NCBI GenBank assembly: GCA_026419775.2
Contig: JAOPGA020000867.1
Span: 1-20,252 of the forward strand
Origin: Acrasis kona
Lineage: Eukaryota > Heterolobosea > Eutetramitea > Acrasida > Acrasidae
Direction: 5' to 3'
Length of the DNA: 20,252 bases
Shown here: one piece after another, positions 1-9,639 of the stretch
Layout of the letters: every line of letters begins with the position of its first letter
Numbering within the stretch: position 1 is the first letter of the stretch
Translations under genes and position numbers: made by a program
The notes under the pieces: generated by a model
Databases searched by the model: none
Seen by the model: the letters and a program-made list of their open reading frames with translations, nothing else
What the model was told of the DNA's origin: nothing

Positions 1-1521
1 CTTAAAAGTAAGAAAAATAAAGTTGTCAAGAAGCATGATATTGATGAGGTGATGTGCATTGTATCAAACATGATAGCCTCCAAGACCGAGAGTGAGTATC
101 TTGTCCACTACAAAAGGATGAGAAAAGAGTTCAAGGGATTTGTTGATGCTTACTTTGATAAATACTGGCACAACAGCCAATACGGTGTTCCATTCTATCA
201 ATCGTGGACTTCCATCAACCGCCTCAGCTCATACGGTTTGTGGTACACAAATAATATTTGTGAAGCACGTTTTCGGTAAGTTTTGATTTGATGTTGGAGT
301 TGACTAACCAATAAAAAGAGCATGGGCGAGGATTAGAAGATACACCAAGCTTAATGCTGTGGACAAGCTTGTCCACCAGGTTGTGGCCTTCATGAAGAAC
401 AAGGACTATAATGAGAGGTTCAAGCCAACATCAAGACGCGCTCTACATCAAATCGACATGCTTTGCAACGACTAAAAGAAGCCAAAGCAATCATCAAAAC
501 CGGAATGAAGAAGGTCTACTCCGTAAAAAGAATCCGCAACGCGCCCGCATATTTGTTTAAAGTAACAAACTTAAAAAACAAATATGAGTACCATACGGAC
601 ATTAAGCACTTCGACTGTTCATGCATGGATTACTTTCATGGAGGAGGAAAACCGTGCAAGCACATAGACATGCTTTGTCTTGACCACATCGCCAAGCAGA
701 AAATCAAAGTCGACACAAGCAAGCCCGATATTGTGCATAGAGCGGTGATATCTCATTACTGGCCTGCGCTTGCAAAGAGCCCACGTTCGATACACATGTT
801 ATCAAATCCCAGAGCTGCCTCTAAACAATTAATGAAGCCTGCCCGAGGATATTCTACCAGTCCAAACAGAAAGAGATTGTTGCAGCAACTGGAGCTGTCC
901 AAACAAGCAAAGAAGAAAGGTAGAGAAGCGGAACCAGACGTTGATGATTCCGATTTGGACAGCAGTGTAGTCAGCGGCTTTGGTGGAGCAGATTTATTCC
1001 ATCAAGATGAGAGTGCGGATGTAAGCTCTGAAACATTGGAACAACTTGAAGCTCTAGAGCGTGCAGAGGGAGCTGACACTAACCCATCCACCACCCTAAC
1101 TCGGAAAAGAAAACGCACAGCCACTGTGAGTCCTGCTGAAAAGCTGTCAACCGATCCTCCGGCTGAGACACAGACTAGCACCACACCAATCAAAAGAAGG
1201 AGGAAGGTTTTTGTGAATGGAGTATATAGCTCAAAACAACGAAGAATTTCAACTTCAAATAGCATTGAGGATGGGGAGTTGGTGGTGATTTCACACAGCG
1301 GAGTAAAGTTGGGGGAGGGCATGTTCTACTCAAACATCAAATGGCACAGCACAGCATTACCTCAACATTATGGTGTTGTTGGGATTACAGCAGTCACAAC
1401 AACTTTCCCGTTGATATTGCCACTCGCCGAGCCTNGAATGGGCAAGAGGACTAAATGGGATGAGTTTAAAGTGAATGATTTCATTGGATTGCCGTTGGAT
1501 TGGTTGGTTGTTAAACAATAA
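1..1521 (+). pseudogene. MULE (Mutator-like) transposase, C-terminal part with SWIM zinc finger
   Basis: This is the C-terminal part of a Mutator-like transposase; its 5' end lies outside the window. Exon 1 is open from base 1 to 275. A GT-AG intron at 276-318 (43 nt, with a CTAAC branch-like site) joins TTTCG to AGCATGG and keeps the frame, giving EARFR-AWARIRRYTKL, the helical 'TNN..E..F' region that follows the DDE core in MULEs. Between about 430 and 460 the reading frame changes, so the copy is probably frameshifted unless another short intron exists. The second frame is open to the stop at 1521. It carries a SWIM motif C-x-C-x10-C-x-H at 616-663, which in this family binds zinc and DNA. 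An acidic and basic low-complexity tail with a KRRRK nuclear-localisation-like cluster follows. Base 1435 is N. No terminal inverted repeat was found. The family call is confident; whether the copy is functional cannot be judged because the catalytic core is outside. Confidence 0.8.
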
Positions 1522-2035
1522 ATACATTCTTCAGTACATTATACTTGTGAAAATACTTACACAACTCATTGTATCGAAAACCGACAGATGTTATAATAAA
1601 GTTAATGCATCCATTGCATTAGTAACCAGATTTAGGGGTTTCATAAAATGTTGTTGCATATATGTGTTCTACATACAATTCGAATAGGGGTCATAACATT
1701 TATGTAATGTTGATTCATAATATTGGAGCGTGTATCCACCACCGATTCTAATTTTTGTAGAAAATGATATTTTATTTTTGGAAAGTGATTTTTATTATAA
1801 AAAAATGATGCTTGCTCCATTGGACAAATTATCAAAGATAACGAAGAGGCACTGGACATTATTACTTCTATTTTTTGTAAAATCTTGTGTTTATTGGGAG
1901 ATTTTGTCTTTTCAAGAACACGTCACATCTCTTACAATCCTACCGACTAACCGCTAGCGGTTACCGATTTCCCTCCATTTTATTTAAATAATATCACACA
2001 CCCATTTAAAAACCATCCAAACGTTTCACACTATC
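1522..2035. promoter_or_regulatory. AT-rich spacer with a TATA-like promoter for the gene at 2036
   Basis: No coding region is convincing here; short open frames on both strands lack family resemblance. The last 60 bases before the ATG at 2036 look like a core promoter: a TATTTAAATAAT element at about 1981, about 50 bases upstream of the start, followed by a C/A-rich leader. The first part is the 3' flank of the MULE gene. The promoter call is inference from position and composition. Confidence 0.3.
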
Positions 2036-2494
2036 ATGTCACACCCCTTCCACAACGTCAAGGATAACAGAGCCGAACGCAATTTTGAAGCAGCCATTAA
2101 AGTTGTCTTCAATTCATTTGTCTTCGACAATGAAGGTAAATTGTCCGCTCCATATGAAGAAATTACCAACATTATGCCGAAAGAAGTTGGCGCCGGAGTT
2201 ACCGGAGTGTCTGTTAGCTCCAGAACCCCTATGGTAACAATCTTTTTCAAGACAAAGGAGTTTGCCACTAAAGCACTGTGCGAGGCCAAGAAAAGCGATA
2301 TCCTCCTACCGCTTAAAGGTTCCGTCTCCGAGGAAACTATTTCAATACAATTGACCCCGGTTGATGAAAAATTTGAGATTTTCGCAGTCAACTACCTTTC
2401 CAATAAATTGTTTATTTTTCCAAAAATTATCTTCTCTTTCCAATTTTCGACAGTATCAACGATGATAACTCGGTCAATAATAAAAATCAATTAA
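2036..2494 (+). CDS. Unrecognised gene, N-terminal part; 3' end replaced at an inversion junction
   Basis: This open frame of 152 codons begins at an ATG behind a TATA-like promoter. I do not recognise the protein. Residues about 1-125 look like a folded alpha/beta domain (for example VTGVSVSSRTPMVTIFFKT), loosely like the small nucleic-acid-binding domains that open some retroelement ORF1 proteins, but this is only an impression. From base 2382 the sequence enters a 45-bp segment that recurs inverted at 2836-2880. After 2426 the translation becomes low-complexity (IIFSFQFSTVSTM) and ends at 2494. The inverted copy continues instead into a credible basic C-terminal tail on the minus strand. 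The simplest reading is that this gene lost its true 3' end through a local inversion, so the last 23 or so codons are probably not original. Confidence 0.5.
   Translation: MSHPFHNVKDNRAERNFEAAIKVVFNSFVFDNEGKLSAPYEEITNIMPKEVGAGVTGVSVSSRTPMVTIFFKTKEFATKALCEAKKSDILLPLKGSVSEETISIQLTPVDEKFEIFAVNYLSNKLFIFPKIIFSFQFSTVSTMITRSIIKIN
2382..2426 (+). repeat. 45-bp perfect inverted repeat, left arm
   Basis: The segment starting TCGCAGTCAACTACC and ending TTTTTCCAAAAA is repeated base for base in reverse complement at 2836-2880. The 409 bases between the arms are unique. In the left arm the repeat is coding in the gene that starts at 2036 (peptide AVNYLSNKLFIFPK). Confidence 0.95.
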
Positions 2495-2716
2495 GAACAC
2501 ATTCGCACACCCTACATATTATTCCACGCTCTATCAGAATATATAAAAATGTCGAAATTGATCCCCAAACATTTTAATTTTGTCATCATAATATGCTCTT
2601 TGTTGATATAGAGGACAAAATAAACGGTGTATGTTTTAATATAACCATACCAAGATTTAATGTAACATGTCTTTTCATATGAACTAACATCAAAGTAATT
2701 AATACAAATGTCTCTT

Positions 2717-2835
2717 TTATTTGTTCACTCTTCTTCTTTTCTTCACTGGAGTTGTTGACGTTACGAGCGGTGTTGTTGCATTATCTTGTAAAGTCTCTTC
2801 AACAGGATCCGAAACAGGTTTAGGCGAGCGGAATC
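2717..2835 (-). pseudogene. Displaced 3' tail, probably of the gene at 2036, on the opposite strand
   Basis: Reading the minus strand out of the right arm of the 45-bp repeat gives the same AVNYLSNKLFIFPK peptide, followed by a proline-, threonine- and lysine-rich tail. That tail ends KKRRRVNK at a TAA at 2717-2719. An AATAAAA polyadenylation-like signal overlaps the stop. A basic nuclear-localisation-like end and a 3' signal are what a genuine C-terminus would have, whereas the plus-strand gene lacks a convincing end. Upstream of the right arm (above 2880) the minus strand is the antisense of a piggyBac gene, so no promoter or N-terminus exists for it here. I read it as the displaced tail of the gene at 2036. 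Confidence 0.55.
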
Positions 2836-2880
2836 TTTTTGGAAAAATAAACAATTTATTGGAAAGGTAGTTGACTGCGA
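2836..2880 (-). repeat. 45-bp perfect inverted repeat, right arm
   Basis: This is the reverse complement of 2382-2426 with no mismatch. Its outer edge abuts the piggyBac coding sequence, which starts at 2881 with only a few bases of possible shared sequence (GCGA/TAAAG). Paired inverted duplications at both ends of an inverted segment are a known product of inversion through staggered breaks. Confidence 0.95.
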
Positions 2881-3328
2881 TAAAGCTGATGCTGCACTTA
2901 ACAAATACCATAACCGACATCGAAATGTAAAATGGACCACAACTCTAGTTTTTGCACTTTTGAAGATGATGGCTGTCAATGCATTCAAAATCAAAAAAGA
3001 GCTGACCAAGGATGACCGCCTTCAACAACGTGACTTTTTGTCTGAATTAATCATAAAATTGATTAAGAAGGATGCCACTGATGACGCAGATTCACACACA
3101 TTGATAAAAGTGGACCCCGAAGACAAAGGAAAGTGTGCTTATTGTGCTCAGAAAAAGAAGTCAAAGTCATCTGCTCATTACTATTGCCCAGGTTGTAAGC
3201 AGCATTTGCATGCTGACTGTTACTCAATACATCACACTGGACTCAGAATCCATGTGGTCAGAAGCTCAAAGAAAGGTAAAGGAGGAAAGCGCATATTCAA
3301 AATCCATAAGAGAAGAGTGCAATCATGA
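2881..3328 (+). pseudogene. piggyBac-type transposase, C-terminal fragment with zinc-binding tail
   Basis: The open plus-strand frame entering at about 2881 reads DKADAALNKYHNRHRNVKW, then TLVFALLKMMAVNAF. This is the conserved block after the third catalytic aspartate region of piggyBac transposases (family pattern 'G-V-D-x-A-D', then 'KW' and 'vNA'). It continues without a stop to 3328. Residues encoded at 3133-3231 hold the cysteine/histidine-rich C-terminal domain: C-x2-C, a basic linker, then C-x2-C and a cluster of H and C ending CYSIHH. This is the cross-brace zinc finger that recognises the element ends in piggyBac. A short basic tail follows. Everything N-terminal, including the other catalytic aspartates, is missing because the left edge is the inversion junction at 2880. 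No terminal repeat or TTAA boundary was located. Confidence 0.8.
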
Positions 3329-3671
3329 TAATCTGTATTTTGTTATTATGTTGGTAAGTCTTGCAAAATGGTTCGCGTTATGCATTAAAGAAAATCTCTT
3401 ATATTCTTGAATAAAATTGATGTTATTGTGTTTTCTATTGTCTTGAAGTCTCTCTGCCCATTATTATACTGTTACTCAATCAAACTGATGAATTGCAAGG
3501 TGGAAGTCAAAAATCCGAAAATTTGAGATTTCACCAATAGCCCCGCTTCACCAAATTAGCAATTGTAACCAAGAAGTTTATACAATGACCATGAGCACTT
3601 AAGAGATATATTCCATTGCAATGTTAGAGATGATGTGCTTAATCTCTGTCTCTAAGTAAACATAAACTCCT
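3329..3671. other. Intergenic, no gene seen
   Basis: This is the AT-rich 3' flank of the piggyBac fragment. An AATAAAATTG polyadenylation-like signal lies at about 3410. I see no coding region, RNA gene or repeat in the remainder. Confidence 0.4.
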
Positions 3672-5400
3672 TCAGTGTCCAACGTATAAGAGTCTTGAGA
3701 TACTCTTCACAACTCCTGGCATCCTGGCCGCTTTAAACTGTTTGATCATTCTGTCAAGGATTGTTGCTGGGGTGAAGTTGCTCATTGTGTGACATGATAT
3801 GATAAATGAGGCTATTCGTTGGGCCAACTTTTTGCTCGGTGGCTGGATTTTACAAGGTGAAAGAGTGGTGGTCCAAATTAGTACAATAAAAATAAATGAC
3901 ATTGTCAAATCTTTATTATATATGGCAAATATAATTGACGTTCTCAATAATACAGCACGACAATCAACAAACAGCCAGGATACAGTTCGCTCATCACTTA
4001 ATACAATTTCATCAACTTTAAAATGACTGTATATGTCACATAGTGAAGTATGATATTGACAACCAACCAAAATGTTTGCATTTTCAACATTTTCTCTACC
4101 ATCTTGCACAATTATCTTGGTAACTTGCATTAGACAATTCTTAGACACAAACCACTGTCCAATTTGAATCCTCTAAACATGTTATTCATTAATAATAAAT
4201 TGTACTTACACAGTTGTTTAACAGTTATAATTTGGTATGCTCCTCAGAGTTTTTCTCTCCAACTATAACTGATTTTTCTCCATCAAAAAAACTGAGCGTA
4301 GGTTTTCCAGGTATTTTGGAAAGTCTTACCTCTTTCTGTTTCTTCGTTCGATTTAAAAGTAACTTAAGGTGAAGTAGAGACAAGTGCTCTTCCATAACCC
4401 ACTTGATGCCTTGTTTTCTCGTCAGCAACTTCTTGAATAAGCTATGATGCTTCTCAAAGCGTTGGGTCCATAAAAATGATGCGGGAATCTTTCGTTTCCT
4501 AAGTTCTTTTATAAGGTGGACAATAACATGATGATTAGGAAACGACAGCCGAGAGTTACCGAAGCACCTACGATAGTGTCTTGTGTATTTATTGTAAAAA
4601 TGTTCAATCAAGTTGATTATTTCATCATCGACAACATGAAGATGCATGAGGCGAAGATATATAACATGGTATGTCAGAGTTTCATACATTGCATCGCTAA
4701 TGAGATTCTTAAATAATAATAGGGCAATCCTTGAAATATCATTCCAATCCTGACCATTCCAATTTTCTTTGTAGCCTAATTTTAAGGACAAAGATTCAGA
4801 TAGTCTTCGCTGAAGTTTGAATTTTGTGTTATTGGCCATTACTAACAACAGCATATCAAAGTGCTTAATGAAATTTCCACTTCCACAAATTTCAGCATAG
4901 AACAAATCAACCGAGAGTATGTCAAAAAAATCAAAATTTGTACCATATGACAATAGGAGTGGGCGCTCTTTATTATACCCTAGCAAGTCTTCATTATAAG
5001 GAATAGTATAAAGCATGTAATTTAATGACCTTGCTACAACACCATTTACATTCTGTTCTTTTGCCTCTTCCTCTGATTATAATTGTGATGACGAGTACAG
5101 TGACAGCAACCATAGTGTGACCCTGGTTTTGTGATGCAACTGATTTCATTTCTTTCCACCATATCAGTGATCATATGAGTCAACTTGATCTAAACTCAAG
5201 GGTTGTAAGTAAACAGCAACAACTGAACATGATTTCTGAGAGTCACTGTAAGCAAAAGCATCAGAATATAGTACCAGTGGCATAAACAAACTGTCATCCG
5301 GACATAATTCATTTTCAGTTTTAAAAAATTCTATTTCAATAATATTGTGTGGTACTGTACCAGTACTTTGTGAGGGGAGGAACTATTAGATGTGTGAAAT
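3672..5400 (-). pseudogene. Tnp2/Transposase_21-like transposase, degraded copy B
   Basis: This minus-strand relative of the transposase at 7070-9596 is diverged and broken. From 5' to 3': 5400-5190 encodes a segment with MPLVLYSDAF, matching LVLYMDSF of copy A around its first candidate catalytic Asp. At about 5165-5080 a fragment with CCHC matches the cysteine cluster of copy A (SCCKCKTC), but the stretch carrying the second Asp (GDMP in copy A) is deleted. The 263-codon frame 5016-4225 carries VDLFYAEICGSG (copy A: VDLFHAAVCTSG) and a C-terminal block VIVHLIKELRKRKIPASFLW that aligns with the copy A block at 9026-9085. A GT-AG intron at 4173-4209 (37 nt) leads to a last exon starting RIQIGQWFV, which weakly matches the copy A C-terminus; the frame slips just before this intron. 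Stops and a deletion separate the pieces. The family is confident, the ends approximate. Confidence 0.65.
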
Positions 5401-5831
5401 TTACACCAGCAGTGACAAGGAAAGGGGGGACGTACTATTGAACAATGTACTCAAAGGTGAGGGCAAATTTCAACAAGTCGAATTTGAAAATTCTGACAGA
5501 AGAATTCTGTGATTCATTGGTTGACAAATTATTGCGAATTATCATCAATTCCATCAGATTCTCAATGTGCAGAGGAATATGAGAGAATTACATCCATAAC
5601 GAGAAGCTAAGAAAAGAACTCCGTTGGTTTATTATTAGTTATTGTAACTTGCTCAGCAAACATATTTTTAGTCGAGGTACCAATCCATATTCTGAGACCA
5701 CAAACGAAGATTTTAAAAGATGAATTTAAAAAACATAAAATTTTATCATATATACTGTAATATTCTTATAATAAACATTTGTGCCCCTTCTATCTAATCG
5801 ACTTCAATCGTCTCTGCTTGTCTCTGCTTGT
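5401..5831. other. Spacer containing the left arm of a 21-bp inverted repeat
   Basis: No complete gene is seen. The left arm of the 21-bp inverted repeat lies at 5505-5525. On the plus strand the repeat opens a short frame (NSVIHWLT) that resembles the minus-strand frame starting at the right arm. A second possible match (FLVEVPIHILR here, FVEVIVPEIHMIR there) lies 150-200 bases further inward, so the two flanks may be diverged copies of one exon or long terminal repeats. A 10-nt unit TCTCTGCTTG is repeated twice in tandem at 5811-5830, just past the end of the next gene. Confidence 0.35.
5505..5525 (+). repeat. 21-bp perfect inverted repeat, left arm
   Basis: The arm begins TTCTGTGATTCATTGG and ends TTGAC. 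The exact reverse complement is at 9821-9841. The arms point inward and enclose the two divergent intact genes. No matching target-site duplication is visible immediately outside, so calling this a terminal inverted repeat is inference. Confidence 0.85.
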
Positions 5832-6907
5832 CTACACCCTCTTTTTTTTTTTTTCTACCTCCTTCTTGATGAAGTAGGAAATTTGCAGATATTTTTTTCT
5901 GTGGCCCGATGCTTTGATCAGCTCCTGACTCTGCTGATTGAAGAAATCCAAACACTCCTTTAGTTTGGCCTGGTACTCCTCCTGGTCGTTGACATCCTCC
6001 AAATACGCAAACTTATATGTCTCCTTGTGCGAATTACTATCCGCTAAATTCAAACTGTTGCGGACGTCGTCTACAAAGTTGGCCACGTTGATCATCTTCA
6101 TGTTATGGTTGAAGCTTGGGTTGTTTCCAAGCATAGACATGTAGTAAATTGCCACCTTGATAATTCTTACATAGCAAGCCCTGTCTACATCATTGCAGTG
6201 GATGAACTTGGCTGGGTCTTCGGCTACCACTTTTGCTGCTGCGATTCTGATGGCGTCTCTCATGAGTTGCCTGTTGTCTTGCTCAAGCTGCATATCAACC
6301 GTTCCATCGTTGAGTGCAGTAGAGTTATACGCCCTTTCAACCGCGGCTTGGTCGGCGTACGATCTCATTCTTCTTGTTGGCTTTTCCTAAGTTGAAATGA
6401 AAGATCTTTTCAAGTGAAGTTCTTTACCTTTTTAATGGCAACCTCTTCGATGACCTTAGCCTCGTTTGGTTGAGCAGTATTGGTGCTCTGGTCTTTTTCG
6501 GAGGCTTCGTCGTGTATTTGTTGCCTTTTAGCTGATTTCTTTTCTGTGGCTTTGATAGCCTCTGATCTTTGTTTAATGTTGAGTCTTGCTGCGAACAGTT
6601 AAAAAGTACAATGTGATTAAGGCTTACGTAGGTTGGTCATGTACGTGTTAATATCCACCTGCTCCAGGGTCTTTTTTCCTGATCTTAAACTCTTTGCGAT
6701 TTTTTTGATCTTCTTATCGGGTTTTACGAACTTCAACTTCCTACGAGTGTCACTAAATGGGTCATGTATGCCTTACAATGTGTCCTTGGTGCTTCCCACA
6801 GGTTCGTTGGCGTGAGTTCCGTGTAGCACAAACTGTGCTGGCTGCTCTACGTGATCCTCCAGGTTTCTGGAGGTCGAAGCTCTTTGTCCCTCTCCCTTCT
6901 TCGTCAT
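5832..6907 (-). CDS. Unrecognised spliced gene of about 319 aa, divergent partner of transposase copy A
   Basis: I do not recognise this protein. With exons 6907-6777, 6740-6628, 6588-6428 and 6386-5832, and introns of 36, 39 and 41 nt that all start GTAA and end AG, the frame is open for 320 codons from ATG (MTKKGEGQRAS) to TAG. The first intron (6741-6776) removes an in-frame TAA at 6775-6773. If that intron is not real, the gene has one stop at codon 45. The N-terminal 130 residues are basic and low-complexity (KKIKKIAKSLRSGKKT; KATEKKSAKRQQ). The C-terminal 185 residues look mostly helical, with AIRIAAAKVVAEDPAKF and a charged end KKEVEKKKKRV encoded partly by a 13-T run at 5842-5854. No cysteine cluster, membrane segment or catalytic motif is seen. 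The third positions seem more GC-rich than in neighbouring elements. It starts 162 bp from the transposase start. It may be an accessory DNA-binding protein of the same transposon or an unrelated host gene. Confidence 0.6.
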
Positions 6908-7069
6908 GTTTTTCTTTTGTTTTCAGTTAGTGATCAAACTATACAACTCATTTAAAGAAACAATAATAGAACTGCTATCATTTCCGATGGCTGTCTAACA
7001 ATATAAACTCTTCATTAAGACAGTGGCTGTGATTGGGAAGTTTGATGAATCTAGCATTTTTGTAATAAG
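6908..7069. promoter_or_regulatory. Shared divergent promoter region
   Basis: These 162 bases separate the two divergent ATGs (6907 on minus, 7070 on plus). For the transposase, an ATATAAA box lies at 7001-7007, about 63 bases before its ATG. CTGTCTAA at about 6992 and TTAAGACAG at about 7015 could pair as a short imperfect hairpin around the TATA box. No comparably clear box is seen for the minus-strand gene. Confidence 0.4.
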
Positions 7070-9596
7070 ATGGAACACCACTGCCGTCTTCACATACCAG
7101 GGCAGGAGTGTGGATTAATATTAGTTAGAATTGACAACATTCATCCGTACGAGAAAAGTTGCTCGCTCCATGGAAAATTTTTTTGTTGTCCCATTTGTCT
7201 GTCATCATATCAAATTAAATCAAGTTTATTTCGTCACCTTCGAGAAAATCATAATCTACACAATGAGCAAGCAAGGAACTTTTATCGGGAGAACGAATCT
7301 CAAGCACTCCAGATTGAAACGATGATGAGAAATCTACGGCAAACAATCGAGAATGAACAACAAGAACTCGTGGATCACATTGGCATGGGTGGTGAAAATA
7401 TGCCGATTATCGACGATCATGGAGAAAATCGCCAGCAGGGAAATGTTCGACCAAATTTCGATCAAACTGTAGAACAATCCCTCGTTTTTTTGAAAGAATA
7501 CAAATTTCCCATTGTGCTAGAGCAACTAACGGACCTCAGCACTCTCACTTACCAGCAGCGTGCGCGAATCAGGCGAGCAAAAGTACAAGGCTCTTCGAAG
7601 ATGATTCCGAGGGTTGTTGGCGAAGGTAAAGATAACTTTAGATTCTAATCTTGATCATCTTGTAGATGTTGCTGATATCGAGACACAAAGTTTTAAAGAA
7701 ATGTTCAGAGCAAAATTTCACAACAGCCAGATCAATGTGTGTAGGCGTATTGTTGAAAGATATACGTCGGCATTAGGAAATCCGATTGTGATGAAGAGTG
7801 TGTCAACGTATAGGCGCCGCATAGAGGACGTCAATCCCCTAAATGATGACTTTTGTAATGGATTTTTTGATCACAAGTTGCCTGATGTAATCAATCATTT
7901 AGAAGCACCGAAGAAGTTGTCAAGGTACAGATTATCACTTGAGTATCATGTATCTCTATTTTTTACTTGTCCTCGTCGTTGTTCCCATGTTCGCTTCTTT
8001 CCTCTCCAGAACGGAAAGGTGACCGAAGGGTGTCAAAGCCCAATGTTTCTTTCGCTTTGTGACAAATATCCTGATAGTTTGGTCCTATGTTTAGTTTTAT
8101 ACATGGACAGTTTTACTCGTGATAATGTAGGAACACCATCCGGAATGACTTTGTGTGGCCAGTTTTTAAACATTGATTCCCACTTTGCAGAGACATTGGA
8201 GAGCATCATGACTTTCTCTGTAACTGACTGTGATGGACCATATACAAACGAACACATACTACATCAACTCCTCAAAGAAATTACATTGGCTTATAATGAT
8301 GGACTCTTTGTGTATCATACAGGTTTGAAGGAATATGTAAGGATGCGCATTGAGTTGTCTTTATTAATTGGTGACATGCCAATTCGTAACGAATTATGTG
8401 GAATAATGGGCATCACTGGTCATCATTCATGTTGCAAGTGCAAGACTTGTTATGAATCCTATCATCTTTTATTCTCTGAGATGCCGAATCCTCCGATCGA
8501 GAGATCGTCTGCGGAAATAAAAGGTATGGTATTGAATAGATCGTTGGATCAGCTTGAACAGGAAGGACACACTTTAATAGACACACCTTTTACAAAATTC
8601 TGTTACAATGGTTTTGATCAATTTGATGCAATCCAGGTCGACCTCTTTCATGCCGCGGTTTGTACGAGTGGGCTATTTCGCTTTCATTGGGAGAAAGTTA
8701 TGGTATCAATAAACAGTAGTGAAGCTGCACGTGTGGATACCCTCAAAAACAGAATATTAGAATCGACGGGTCTTGATTTTGGAAAGCAGGGATATTGGCA
8801 TTCACTTGAATGGGAGAGGTTACTATTTGCTGTCCCATACGTGTTGTATAATTTAATTGACCAAAAAGAATACCAATGTATTGTCTATCATACGCTATTC
8901 TACACACTTCTAAGGTCCCAAGTTTATTCAGACCAGCTTATTGATCAAGTAGAGAAGCTATTCTACATGTTCACAAATTCGTACAGGCCGTTGTATTTTA
9001 ACCAAGACTTGCAGCGTCCCAATTATCACGCATACCAACACATAATCAAGGATGCGAAGAAAAAGCTCAAGATCCCAGCATACCTAATGTGGTGTCAAAG
9101 AATGGAGAAGAACCACCAAAGATTCAAACGTCCACTGCAACAGCACACTGGTAAGTCATTTGGGTGGTCGTTCAAGCAGTATGCATTGGATATTCAAAAT
9201 AAGGGCGAAGAGGAACCTGAGGAGTGGTTGACGTCAGTCTACGGAGGGACATCATTTAGGTACATTCCTACGCTGTACACAAAACCGAAAATTGTAGTTG
9301 TTGATGGTGTGGAATACGAGCAAATGAAAAACATTCAGTTCACCAACAACAAAGTGATCATGAGCCATGATTGGTTGTACAATAAGAGGAACCAATTGAT
9401 GAATGTATCGAAGATGTACCAAGGGAATGATTTTGTAATTGTTGAAGGGCAAGTGTATGAACTGTTGGCAACGCCAATTTTTTGTTGCAATTCACTGCAA
9501 GTATCAAATCGGAGATCATTTTGGGTAGTGAATGAATGCAGACCAGCCCATGTATTTAACGATGAAGGGAGATATCTGTTCATAAAAACAATGTAA
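7070..9596 (+). CDS. Intact C2H2 zinc finger plus Tnp2/Transposase_21-like transposase (copy A)
   Basis: Two exons, 7070-7625 and 7666-9596, joined across a 40-nt intron (GTAAAG...TTGTAG with a TTCTAAT branch-like site), give an uninterrupted 828-residue protein. Residues 40-61 form a C2H2 finger (C-x2-C-x12-H-x4-H), probably for DNA binding. Residues about 295-530 match the Tnp2 fold of CACTA-type transposases: YMDSF (Asp333), a pair of strands, IELSLLIGDMP (Asp422), the cluster CCKCKTC (441-447) and VDLFH (Asp511). The three Asp are my candidate metal-binding residues by family pattern. Residues about 631-684 carry the YHAYQHII...RMEKNHQRFK block that resembles the DUF4218-like tail of this group. 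An AATAAA signal is at 9610. Length and domain order fit an autonomous transposase that would cut and paste its own element in the nucleus. The start ATG was chosen because it follows a TATA-like box and opens the finger-bearing frame. The exact superfamily (CACTA, Plavaka-like or related) is not settled. Confidence 0.75.
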
Positions 9597-9639
9597 GCCC
9601 CGCCCATTGAATAAACTGCGATTTCATGAATAAGTAGTT

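Noticed and set aside
1002-1322. Minus-strand open frame of 106 codons opposite the MULE tail
   Set aside because: It is a shadow of the low-complexity coding region on the plus strand, with no promoter or domain of its own.
3672-4148. An independent minus-strand gene of 158 codons
   Set aside because: Its first part is the last exon of transposase copy B beyond a 37-nt intron, and the rest is likely read-through in AT-rich sequence.
5811-5854. A regulatory microsatellite
   Set aside because: The two 10-nt units and the 13-T run are too short to mean more than slippage. The T run also simply encodes lysines at the partner gene's C-terminus.
6753-6776. A 24-nt intron (GTAAGG...TTTAG) in the partner gene
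   Set aside because: It is canonical at both ends and in frame, but the alternative 36-nt intron ending CGTAG is closer to the other intron lengths here and also keeps the frame.
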